A stretch of DNA of 5,261 nt from Thermoflexales bacterium (GTDB lineage: Bacteria > Chloroflexota > Anaerolineae > B4-G1). The notes under the pieces were generated by a model. That model was not told the origin of the DNA and ran no database searches. It saw only the letters and a list, made by a program, of their open reading frames with translations. The stretch lies in the NCBI GenBank assembly GCA_007118795.1, contig SKQX01000146.1, positions 1 to 5,261 on the forward strand, read 5' to 3'. How positions within the stretch are numbered: position 1 is the stretch's first letter; every line of letters begins with the position of its first letter. Below are positions 1-5,261 of the stretch, piece after piece. The position numbers were made by a program, and so were the translations under genes.

Positions 1-1
1 C

Positions 2-193
2 GGCACCCTTGATGCACTGACTCCGCTCAAGTATGCGCAGTTCCTCGCTGAGAAGATCCCGGACGCGCGGCTGGTGACGGTAAGTGGGGCTGGTCATATG
101 GTCATGTTGGAGCGCCCCAAGGAAGTCGTCCAGGCGATCCGGGAGTTCGTTACAGCCGGGCTCCCCTCGAATCCCCAGAGGCCTGGCCGATAA
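2..193 (+). CDS. Alpha/beta-fold hydrolase, C-terminal 63 residues (partial, 5' end outside window)
   Basis: Reading from base 2 gives an open frame of 63 residues ending in TAA at 191-193; the start lies beyond the left edge. The fragment begins GTLDALTP, which fits the G-x-x-D-x-x-TP segment that carries the catalytic Asp in many alpha/beta-hydrolases (codon 11-13). It continues to GAGHMVMLERP, the classic C-terminal segment with the catalytic His (codon 95-97), followed by the usual closing helix (EVVQAIREFV). The nucleophile Ser elbow would be upstream and is not visible. A short Pro/Gly/Arg-rich tail of about a dozen residues follows the helix. The family covers esterases, C-C hydrolases, haloperoxidase-like enzymes and lipases, and the substrate cannot be told from this end. 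The gene converges on rho, with 190 bases between the two stop codons, so it is not part of the minus-strand operon. Confidence 0.85.
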   Translation, partial: GTLDALTPLKYAQFLAEKIPDARLVTVSGAGHMVMLERPKEVVQAIREFVTAGLPSNPQRPGR

Positions 194-230
194 CCCCCCT
201 CAGCCCATGGTGGTGGGTCATCCAACCTAT

Positions 231-266
231 CTAGGCGCCGGTTCTTGCCTCCGTGTGGGGCGCCAG
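231..266 (+). terminator. Weak candidate hairpin between convergent hydrolase and rho genes
   Basis: GGCGCC at 234-239 can pair with GGCGCC at 259-264. Adding CT (231-232) with AG (265-266) gives eight pairs with one bulged A and a loop of about 19 bases. On the plus strand it is followed by a pyrimidine-rich but interrupted stretch (from about 267 to 285), not a true U-run. It lies about 40 bases past the hydrolase stop and could help end that transcript. On the minus strand nothing U-rich follows. This is a weak call: GGCGCC is itself a palindrome and the loop is long. Nothing else is recognisable in the 194-383 spacer. Confidence 0.2.
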
Positions 267-383
267 CCGTATTCTGTGTCTGTTCTGCGTCCAAAGTGGG
301 TCTCTTGGCTGAGATGATTTCGCACCACCGAGTTTCCGGCCGGACTTCTAGACGTATCTCCGGGCAGAACTCTGCTGCTCTCA

Positions 384-1652
384 TCACATAGCGAACAGGT
401 TTAGGAACTCCTCGTTGCTCTTCGTGCCACGCAGGACTTGGAGCAACTCCTCCATCGCCTGAGCTTCCGTGTACCCGGACGACTGCGAGTCGAGGAACCG
501 TTGTCGCATCAGCCAGATCTTCTGCCGCGTCTTGTCGTCCAGCAGAAGCTCCTCTCTCCGGGTGCCTGAGCGCTCGATGTTGAAGGCTGGGAAGATTCGA
601 CGCTCCTGGAGCCTGCGACTTAGATGGAGCTCCATATTCCCCGTACCCTTGAACTCCTCGTAGATCATGTCATCCATGCGGCTGCCGGTGTCGACCAGGC
701 AGGTGGCCATGACCGTCAGACTGCCGCCGTTCTCAATGTTGCGTGCCGCTCCGAAGAAGTGCTTGGGCGGATAGAGAGCCGCCGGGTCCAAACCGCCCGA
801 GAGTGTGCGGCCGCTGGGCTGGACCACCAGATTGTACGCCCTAGAGAGCCTAGTAATACTGTCGAGCAGGATGGCCACCTCCTGCCCTTCCTCGACCAGA
901 CGCTTGGCCCGAGCCAAGGCGGTCTCTGCGACTTGCGCGTGATTCCGCGCGTGCTCGTCGAAGGTCGAGCTGATGACCTCCGCGTTTACGGAGCGGTCCA
1001 TATCGGTGACCTCTTCCGGTCGCTCGCCGATCAACACAACCATCAAGTAGACTTCGGGATGGCTGTTGGTGATGCCGTTGGCGATGTGCTTGAGCACCGT
1101 GGTCTTGCCCGCTTTGGGTGGCGACACGATCAGGCCGCGCTGTCCCTTACCGATGGGAGATATCATGCTCAGCAAGCGGACGGTGGTGTTCCCGCGCGGA
1201 CGCTCCAGAAGGAATCGCTCGTTGGGGAAGATGGGAGTTAACGATTCGAAGCGCGGACGGCGTTTGGCCGCCTCCGGGTCTCGCGCGTTAACCGCCTCCA
1301 CACGCAACAGGCTGAAGTACCTCTCGTTCTCCTTCGGCGGTCGGACCTGCCCCACGACTAGATCGCCGGTCCGCATCCCGAAGCGATGGACCTGTGACGA
1401 TGACACGTAGATGTCGTCCGAGCTCGGCTTGTAAGCGTCGGGCCGTAGATACCCCTTGCTGTCGTCAATGATATCCAGCACGCCACCCCCGAAGATCAGC
1501 CCTTCGCGCTCCGTCTTAGCTTGCAGCAAGCGCATGATGAGGTCGTCCTTCTTCAGGCTGCTGTAGCCGGCAACCTCCCAATCTCTGGCCAGCTCACGCA
1601 GTTCGTCCATATTCATCTCTTGCAAGCTGGATATACTCACTTGTTCGTTCAC
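384..1652 (-). CDS. rho: Transcription termination factor Rho
   Basis: Hexameric RNA-dependent ATPase/translocase that ends transcription of untranslated RNA. The 422 residues are close to the E. coli length of 419. The N-terminal helical domain is at about 10-48 and the OB-fold primary RNA-binding domain at about 50-130 (KGYLRP in place of the GFGFLR-type RNP motif, DDIYVS, ENERYF). The ATPase domain follows: P-loop SPPKAGKTT (177-185, Lys183), catalytic-Glu segment GERPEEVTDM (209-218), Walker B ILLDSITRL (261-269), Q-loop TLSGGLDPAAL (283-293), R-loop TGSRMDD (322-328), then KGTGNMEL and SGTRREELL with the likely Arg fingers R352 and R365. There is no large N-terminal insertion. The start is GTG, preceded by AGGAGA seven bases upstream; Met13 is a less likely start. 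It is last in the run, 45 bases after fbp. Gly209 stands where E. coli Rho has Asp210, a bicyclomycin-pocket residue. No rpmE follows, although rpmE often does. Confidence 0.97.
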   Translation of the reverse strand: MNEQVSISSLQEMNMDELRELARDWEVAGYSSLKKDDLIMRLLQAKTEREGLIFGGGVLDIIDDSKGYLRPDAYKPSSDDIYVSSSQVHRFGMRTGDLVVGQVRPPKENERYFSLLRVEAVNARDPEAAKRRPRFESLTPIFPNERFLLERPRGNTTVRLLSMISPIGKGQRGLIVSPPKAGKTTVLKHIANGITNSHPEVYLMVVLIGERPEEVTDMDRSVNAEVISSTFDEHARNHAQVAETALARAKRLVEEGQEVAILLDSITRLSRAYNLVVQPSGRTLSGGLDPAALYPPKHFFGAARNIENGGSLTVMATCLVDTGSRMDDMIYEEFKGTGNMELHLSRRLQERRIFPAFNIERSGTRREELLLDDKTRQKIWLMRQRFLDSQSSGYTEAQAMEELLQVLRGTKSNEEFLNLFAM

Positions 1653-1659
1653 TCTAGTT

Positions 1660-1665
1660 TCTCCT
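1660..1665 (-). promoter_or_regulatory. Shine-Dalgarno sequence fixing the GTG start of rho
   Basis: On the minus strand AGGAGA lies seven bases before the GTG codon at 1650-1652. It supports that non-ATG start over the internal Met13 codon. The 45-base fbp-rho spacer around it is purine-rich and shows no strong hairpin. Confidence 0.75.
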
Positions 1666-1697
1666 GTCTTTTCTGCTGACTAACGTTCGAAATCCTG

Positions 1698-2705
1698 TCA
1701 ATCGTACTCGGCGATGAACTCCTCCGCCTTCTCCACCAGAGATCGGTCACCGATGAACAAGGGGGTTCGTTGGTGCAGTGCACGAGGTGCAATGTCCAGT
1801 ATGTTGCTGCGGCCGTTCGATGCATATCCACCGGCCTTCTCGGCGATGAAAGCCAGGGGATTAGCCTCGTAGATGAGGCGGAGCTTGCCTTGTGGGTAAC
1901 GGGAGTCGGCTGGGTAGTAGAAGATGCCGCCCTTCAGCAGCGTTCGATGGAAATCGGCTACCAACGCGCCGAAGTACCGTTCGGAGAGTGGCTTCTGAGG
2001 ATCCGCCTCATCCATTCCCCGCAACCAGCGACCAAACCGTCGTATTCCCTCTGAGCGGAATTTCTCATAGGCGTGGTTGACACTGCTGTACCGGGGTTCA
2101 TCCGGGATGCGCAGATTCGGGTGCGAGAGCAAGAACTCTCCCACGCTCGGATCAAGGGTGAACCCATGCACTCCGTTGCCAGTGGTGTAGACCATCATAG
2201 TGCTCGAACCATAGATGATGTAGCCTGCCGCGGCGGTGTCCCGCCCCTTCTGAAGGCAATCCGCTAAGGTCCCCGCCCCTTCCTCGCTACGACGCCGGTA
2301 CACCCCGAAGATCGTGCCGACGGTCGCGTTGATGTCGATGTTGGAGGAGCCGTCGAGGGGATCGAAGACCAGGACGTACCTCCCGGTGCCGTAACCGCGG
2401 GGGATGTCGATGACGTCTTCCCTTTCCTCGGATGCCATCGCGGCTAACCGTCCCGTGAACGAGTTCATGCGGATGATCGTCTGGTTGGCAAAGACGTCCA
2501 GCTTCATCTGCTCCTCGTGCTGGACATTGATCTTCCCCGTTGAACCTAGACTTCCCACCAGACCGGCCCGGGTCATCTCCCGCGCGATGATCTTGCCCGC
2601 CAGAGCTATGTCGTACAAGAGGTTGGAGAAGACACCCGTGGCTTTCGGATATTCGCGCTCCTGTTCCACGATGTGTCTCTCTATGGTGACGATCTGCTCA
2701 TCCAT
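1698..2705 (-). CDS. fbp: Fructose-1,6-bisphosphatase, class I
   Basis: Hydrolyses fructose 1,6-bisphosphate to fructose 6-phosphate and phosphate, the committed step of gluconeogenesis, in the cytoplasm with Mg2+. The 335 residues match the E. coli class I enzyme (332) end to end. Metal and catalytic residues are present: Glu93-Glu94 (ASEE), the FDPLDGSSNID signature at 114-124 with Asp115 and Asp118, and Glu280 in YEANPLAF. Substrate-site segments are also there: YGSSTMMVYTTG (165-176), ADFHRTLLKGG (250-260) and GKLRLIYE (273-280). The N-terminal AMP-site helix keeps ATG (22-24), but Val25 and Ser27 replace the Glu and Thr of the well-studied enzymes; Arg109-Tyr110 and Arg155 probably match the other AMP contacts. 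The ATG start has a strong GGAGGT (2711-2716) five bases upstream. It lies 33 bases after the CBS gene and 45 before rho. A short hairpin abuts its ribosome binding site. Confidence 0.97.
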   Translation of the reverse strand: MDEQIVTIERHIVEQEREYPKATGVFSNLLYDIALAGKIIAREMTRAGLVGSLGSTGKINVQHEEQMKLDVFANQTIIRMNSFTGRLAAMASEEREDVIDIPRGYGTGRYVLVFDPLDGSSNIDINATVGTIFGVYRRRSEEGAGTLADCLQKGRDTAAAGYIIYGSSTMMVYTTGNGVHGFTLDPSVGEFLLSHPNLRIPDEPRYSSVNHAYEKFRSEGIRRFGRWLRGMDEADPQKPLSERYFGALVADFHRTLLKGGIFYYPADSRYPQGKLRLIYEANPLAFIAEKAGGYASNGRSNILDIAPRALHQRTPLFIGDRSLVEKAEEFIAEYD

Positions 2706-2719
2706 GGCTAACCTCCAAA

Positions 2720-2732
2720 GGCTCAGTGAGCC
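2720..2732 (-). other. Small perfect hairpin directly upstream of the fbp ribosome binding site
   Basis: The minus strand reads GGCTCACTGAGCC, a perfect 6-base inverted repeat around one central base. As RNA it would form five G-C-rich pairs with a three-base loop. It is followed by UUU and then the GGAGGU of fbp, so the stem ends three bases before the Shine-Dalgarno. It lies wholly in the 33-base spacer between the CBS gene and fbp. It may limit ribosome access, mark an RNA processing point, or be chance. The U-run is too short for a confident terminator. Confidence 0.4.
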
Positions 2733-2738
2733 GCCTGA

Positions 2739-3146
2739 TCAATCGAGATACCAGACCCAACGGGCCCCGCGCATCTCCCTGATGATGTCTGTTGTGGAGA
2801 GAATCCCCAGAGGCGTCTTCTCGTCGTCGACGACGAGGAGGCGATGGATATCGCTCTCCAGCAGTTTACTCGCTGCATCCATCACCGTCGCACTCTCTGA
2901 GATGCTGATCACCTGGGGGGTCATTACCTCCCGCGCCTCAATGGCGGTCAGATCTTCACCATAATGGGCGATGGTGTCCATATGAGACACAACCCCCAGG
3001 GGAGGCGCGCCCTCTCGCTCGGCAACCATGATGGCGTGAATCTCGGTGTCGGCCATCACCCGGACCACTTCCTGAAGGGGCGTTTCGGGCTTACAGAAGA
3101 TGACACCCTTATGGTAGACGTCGCGTACCGATCGCTGCTTTTCCAT
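2739..3146 (-). CDS. Stand-alone tandem CBS-domain protein
   Basis: A 135-residue protein made almost wholly of two CBS domains (a Bateman module). CBS1 spans about residues 7-60 (GVIFCKPETPLQEVVRVM, HAIMVAE, PLGVVSHMDTIAH) and CBS2 about 71-125 (EVMTPQVISISES, ATVMDAASKLLE, HRLLVVDDEKTPLGILSTTDIIREM). The hydrophobic strand plus GI/VxSxxD pattern occurs at the end of both halves. In this family such pairs usually bind adenosine nucleotides (AMP, ATP, SAM or similar) and regulate a partner. No enzyme, DNA-binding or membrane domain is attached. The ATG start is preceded by GGAGGG (3155-3160) with eight-base spacing. It sits 26 bases after cdsA and 33 before fbp. The position suggests, but does not prove, a role in sensing energy charge for neighbouring FBPase or lipid synthesis. 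The ligand and target are unknown. Confidence 0.9.
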   Translation of the reverse strand: MEKQRSVRDVYHKGVIFCKPETPLQEVVRVMADTEIHAIMVAEREGAPPLGVVSHMDTIAHYGEDLTAIEAREVMTPQVISISESATVMDAASKLLESDIHRLLVVDDEKTPLGILSTTDIIREMRGARWVWYLD

Positions 3147-3172
3147 CTGCTGTTCCCTCCGTGTCTCAACGA

Positions 3173-3985
3173 CTAGCTTACAAACCAGACCACGTAATGA
3201 TAGGCCAAGACGCCTGCCCAGAGCACGCTATCCAGTCGGTCGAGCATCCCGCCGTGTCCCGGCAGCAGTTGGCCGCTGTCTTTGACCCCGGCCTCTCTCT
3301 TGACCGCCGAGACCACCAGATCCCCCAGGGGCGCGACGGTGCCGATCAGCAGTCCCAAGAGGAACCCTGCAGAAGGCGGCATGGTGGCTCCCGGACCGAC
3401 GACCAGCCTTCCCAGCCAGGCGAACAAGCACCCTGTGAAGCCGCCGGCCGCTATACCGCTTGCGTACCCCTCCCAGGTCTTAGCGGGGCTAACTACTGGG
3501 GCCAATCTGTGCTTGCCCCACCTTGTGCCCACGAAGTACGCGGCAGAATCTGCCATCACCATAGACGCTGCGGCCAGTAGGGTCGACCAGAGACCGTGGA
3601 CCGACAGACCTCGCAGCCTGACGAATGAAGACGCGAACAACCCCACATAGAGTCCGCTTGCTATGGGCCCTGCCCAATCGGTAGCATTGGATCGCCCGAA
3701 ACGGAAGACGAGCCAGCCCAGCGACAGGGACAAGACAGCAGCCAGGCCCGGTCGCATCAGCGACCAATCCGGAAATGCTCCATCGAGCAAGAAAAGCCAC
3801 ACCAGAGCGATGCCGAAGACGTGGGTTCCTCGAAAACCACGGCGCGACATCAGCTGACAGAACTCGATCTCGGCCAGCGTGGTCAGGCAGATGACCAGGC
3901 CCAGAAAGGGCAAACCGCCCAGATAGATGAAGCCGACGGTGATCGGAACCAGAATGATCGCGGTGAGCAGACGGGTACGTAGCAC
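3173..3985 (-). CDS. cdsA: Phosphatidate cytidylyltransferase (CDP-diacylglycerol synthase)
   Basis: Integral membrane enzyme that makes CDP-diacylglycerol and pyrophosphate from phosphatidic acid and CTP, the branch point for bacterial phospholipids. Counting from the chosen GTG it has 270 residues, typical for the family. It has several hydrophobic segments (about 7-25, 27-40, 58-70, 80-95, 130-148, 175-193, 206-222, 256-269). The conserved ADSAAYFVGTRWGK segment (about 145-158) and SPAKTWEG (166-173) are present. So is the C-terminal CDS signature: S226, KR (229-230), KD (235-236), PGHGG (242-246), then D249 R250 and D252. The frame stays open up to a TTG at 4106-4108, but that start would overlap uppS by 56 bases and add a polar Arg/Ser/Pro-rich leader. 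The GTG at 3983-3985 (MLRTRLLTAIILVP) matches the usual CdsA N-terminus. Neither start has a good Shine-Dalgarno, so the start is less certain than the identity. uppS lies immediately upstream, as is common. Confidence 0.93.
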   Translation of the reverse strand: MLRTRLLTAIILVPITVGFIYLGGLPFLGLVICLTTLAEIEFCQLMSRRGFRGTHVFGIALVWLFLLDGAFPDWSLMRPGLAAVLSLSLGWLVFRFGRSNATDWAGPIASGLYVGLFASSFVRLRGLSVHGLWSTLLAAASMVMADSAAYFVGTRWGKHRLAPVVSPAKTWEGYASGIAAGGFTGCLFAWLGRLVVGPGATMPPSAGFLLGLLIGTVAPLGDLVVSAVKREAGVKDSGQLLPGHGGMLDRLDSVLWAGVLAYHYVVWFVS

Positions 3986-4025
3986 GCGCAGGATGATCCA
4001 GACTGATCTGTCAGCCCCAGGAACG

Positions 4026-4045
4026 AAGCGCCGATCGTGGCGCTT
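4026..4045 (-). other. Perfect 7-bp hairpin in the uppS-cdsA spacer
   Basis: The minus strand has AAGCGCC, a six-base loop ACGATC, then GGCGCTT: a perfect seven-pair stem with a G-C core. It starts seven bases after the uppS stop and ends about 40 bases before the cdsA GTG. It is followed by CGTTCCTGGGG, which is only loosely T-rich, so a full intrinsic terminator is doubtful. An attenuator, a 3' stabilising or processing hairpin, or a partial terminator that lowers cdsA and downstream expression are all possible. Its position inside what would be coding sequence under the longer TTG cdsA model gives mild support for the later GTG start. Confidence 0.5.
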
Positions 4046-4052
4046 GGTTGGG

Positions 4053-4784
4053 CTAGTCGGTGACAGATGCCCCCGGGACGAGGCCGAACCGGCGGTCGCG
4101 CCGACCAAAGTCCTTGAGGGCTTCGTAGAGCTCGCCCCTGTCGAAATCAGGCCACAGGGTGGGGGTTGTGTAGAACTCAGCGTAGGCGGCCTGCCAGATG
4201 AGGAAATTGCTCAGACGCATCTCCCCACTGGTGCGGATGACGAGATCGGGATCGGGTTGCCCGGCTGTACAAAGATAGCTGCTGATCATCTCTGCGTTGA
4301 CGACATCGGCCGACACGCCATCGGCGATCATCTGGCGCACGGCGTCAACGATCTCAGCCCGCCCCCCGTAGTTGAAGGCAACGTTCAGCGTGAGCCGGTC
4401 ATTCTCCTTGGTCAACTCGATGGCTTCCTGAACTCGCTGCCGCAGGTCTGCCGGGATCCCCTCGATGCGTCCGACGTGATGCAATCGGACGCCTTCCTCG
4501 TGCAGCTTGGGGACCTCCCGATCGATCACGCGGCGGAATATCGATAGGAGCCCCTCCACCTCTTGTTCCGGGCGTCCCCAGTTCTCGGTGGAGAAGGCAT
4601 AGATAGTCAGGATGTCGATACCGAACTCGACCGCCGCCCGCAGTACCGGTCGCAGATTCTCGGTCCCAGCGCGATGGCCAGCGATCCGCGGCAGCCCCCG
4701 TTGTCGCGCCCAGCGACCGTTACCGTCCATGATCACCCCAACGTGCTGGGGGACGTAGTCCAGAGGCGGATATCTGTCGTTCAT
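4053..4784 (-). CDS. uppS: Isoprenyl (undecaprenyl) diphosphate synthase, cis-type
   Basis: Adds isopentenyl units in cis to farnesyl diphosphate to build the C55 carrier lipid for peptidoglycan and other wall polymers; a soluble enzyme that works at the membrane. The 243 residues are a normal length. All family motifs are present in order: HVGVIMDGNGRWA (14-26) with the catalytic Asp20; GHRAG (36-40) with His37; YAFSTENWGRP (62-72) with Asn68; LTLNVAFNYGGR (131-142); and DLVIRTSGEMRLSNFLIWQ (180-198) with Arg184, Arg190 and Ser192, followed by AYAEFY (200-205) with Glu203. Chain length cannot be read directly, so a shorter or longer polyprenyl product is possible. The ATG at 4782-4784 is the first start after frr, and its position 14 residues before the conserved VIMDGNG core is normal. 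No Shine-Dalgarno is visible within about 20 bases upstream. It follows frr by 50 bases and precedes cdsA by 67. Confidence 0.97.
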   Translation of the reverse strand: MNDRYPPLDYVPQHVGVIMDGNGRWARQRGLPRIAGHRAGTENLRPVLRAAVEFGIDILTIYAFSTENWGRPEQEVEGLLSIFRRVIDREVPKLHEEGVRLHHVGRIEGIPADLRQRVQEAIELTKENDRLTLNVAFNYGGRAEIVDAVRQMIADGVSADVVNAEMISSYLCTAGQPDPDLVIRTSGEMRLSNFLIWQAAYAEFYTTPTLWPDFDRGELYEALKDFGRRDRRFGLVPGASVTD

Positions 4785-4834
4785 ATGGAACAGTGGGGAT
4801 GCCAGATGGTTGGCGTACCTAGACGGGCGATGGA

Positions 4835-5260
4835 CTAGCTCTCCCTGATATCCCGCTGCTTACGAGTGCTAATCTCTTCCATCTTCTCGGCATAGGTATC
4901 GATGAGGTCCTGGAGCTCATCCTTAGAGCGGTAGAACTCGTCCTCGGAGATCAACTTCTCCTCCTCAAATTCCCGCAGGTCCCCCAGGGCATCTCGGCGG
5001 ATGTTGCGGAGTGCCACCTTTCCCTCCTCCACCCGCTGCCGGACCATCTTAGCCAGGTCCTCTCTCCGTTCCTCTGTGAGTCGGGGAATCGGCAGCCGAA
5101 TGATCCTGCCGTCGTTGGATGGCGTCAGCCCTACATCAGACCGCAGGATGGCCCGCTCTATTTCCTCCAAGGATTGGGGATCATAGGGCCGAACAACGAG
5201 CAGGCTGGGCTCGGGAGCCGAGATGACCGCCAGCTGATTGAGCGGTGTGGCCTGGCCGTA
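4835..5260 (-). CDS. frr: Ribosome recycling factor, C-terminal 141 residues (partial, 5' end outside window)
   Basis: With EF-G, RRF splits post-termination ribosomes in the cytoplasm. The frame is open from base 5260 down to the TAG at 4835-4837. It should not be cut at the TTG near 5170, because the 30 residues before it (YGQATPLNQLAVISAPEPSL and on through VVRPYDPQS) match the RRF beta-rich domain II. Then come IERAILRSDVGLTPSNDG, the RLPIPRLTEERRE hinge, and the long helices of domain I, including VALRNIRRDA with its conserved Arg pair and a Lys/Glu-rich C-terminal coiled helix. Full RRF is about 185 residues, so roughly 44 N-terminal residues (the first helix and the start of domain II) lie beyond the right edge. 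Its usual upstream neighbour pyrH would also be there. uppS follows by 50 bases on the same strand. Confidence 0.96.
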   Translation of the reverse strand, partial: YGQATPLNQLAVISAPEPSLLVVRPYDPQSLEEIERAILRSDVGLTPSNDGRIIRLPIPRLTEERREDLAKMVRQRVEEGKVALRNIRRDALGDLREFEEEKLISEDEFYRSKDELQDLIDTYAEKMEEISTRKQRDIRES

Positions 5261-5261
5261 G

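Noticed and set aside
364..375. Short inverted repeat GCAGA-AC-TCTGC just past the rho stop
   Set aside because: The stem has only four or five pairs with a tiny loop and no U-run, so it was not called a terminator.
94..387. 97-codon minus-strand open frame starting with GTG that overlaps the rho stop codon
   Set aside because: It runs antisense through the hydrolase end, has no Shine-Dalgarno of its own, a Pro/Arg/Trp-rich composition and no recognisable family. It looks like chance openness in GC-rich DNA.
624..1241. 205-codon plus-strand open frame antisense to rho
   Set aside because: Rho is unmistakable on the other strand, and this frame mirrors its codon bias. The protein is low-similarity, His/Arg/Val-rich, and has no domain I recognise.
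2404..2964. 186-codon plus-strand open frame antisense to fbp and the CBS gene
   Set aside because: It crosses two real genes and their spacer on the opposite strand and is Ser/Arg-rich, without motifs; a shadow frame.
3986..4108. Longer cdsA beginning with TTG inside uppS
   Set aside because: It would add 41 polar residues not typical of CdsA, overlap uppS by 56 bases and include the intergenic hairpin. The nearest AAGGA is too close to the TTG. The GTG at 3983-3985 fits the family better.
3927..4547. 206-codon plus-strand open frame antisense to uppS and the start of cdsA
   Set aside because: It overlaps strongly conserved motifs of uppS read on the other strand and resembles no family.

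Overview
This window looks like a piece of an ordinary bacterial chromosome, moderately GC-rich by eye. Nearly all of it is one co-directional minus-strand run of six genes. In transcription order (high to low coordinates) these are: ribosome recycling factor frr (its 5' end lies beyond the right edge), undecaprenyl diphosphate synthase uppS, phosphatidate cytidylyltransferase cdsA, a small two-CBS-domain protein, class I fructose-1,6-bisphosphatase fbp and transcription terminator rho. Spacers are 26 to 67 bases, with no obvious terminator carrying a U-run inside the run, so it is probably one operon or two overlapping units. The last 63 codons of an alpha/beta-hydrolase enter from the left edge on the plus strand and converge on the 3' end of rho.

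The right half (frr-uppS-cdsA) is the widely conserved translation/envelope-lipid cluster that commonly follows pyrH and precedes dxr-rseP. Here dxr-rseP is absent at the expected place, and CBS-fbp-rho takes over. The cluster therefore joins ribosome recycling, the lipid carrier for peptidoglycan, phospholipid precursor synthesis, gluconeogenesis (with a possible adenylate-sensing CBS partner) and transcription termination. All proteins look intact, with their catalytic motifs in place, and I see no sign of mobile DNA, CRISPR, RNA genes or phage.

The organism cannot be fixed from this window. The Rho lacks the long N-terminal insertion of many Actinobacteria. The gene order and protein style would fit a Chloroflexota-like or other deep-branching bacterium, but that is only a guess.

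The points worth a second look are modest. They are the unusual gene order, a perfect 7-bp hairpin between uppS and cdsA, a tight hairpin against the fbp ribosome binding site, a Gly in place of the bicyclomycin-pocket Asp in Rho, altered AMP-site residues in FBPase beside a CBS protein, and uppS and cdsA starts without Shine-Dalgarno sequences. I found no convincing undescribed system.
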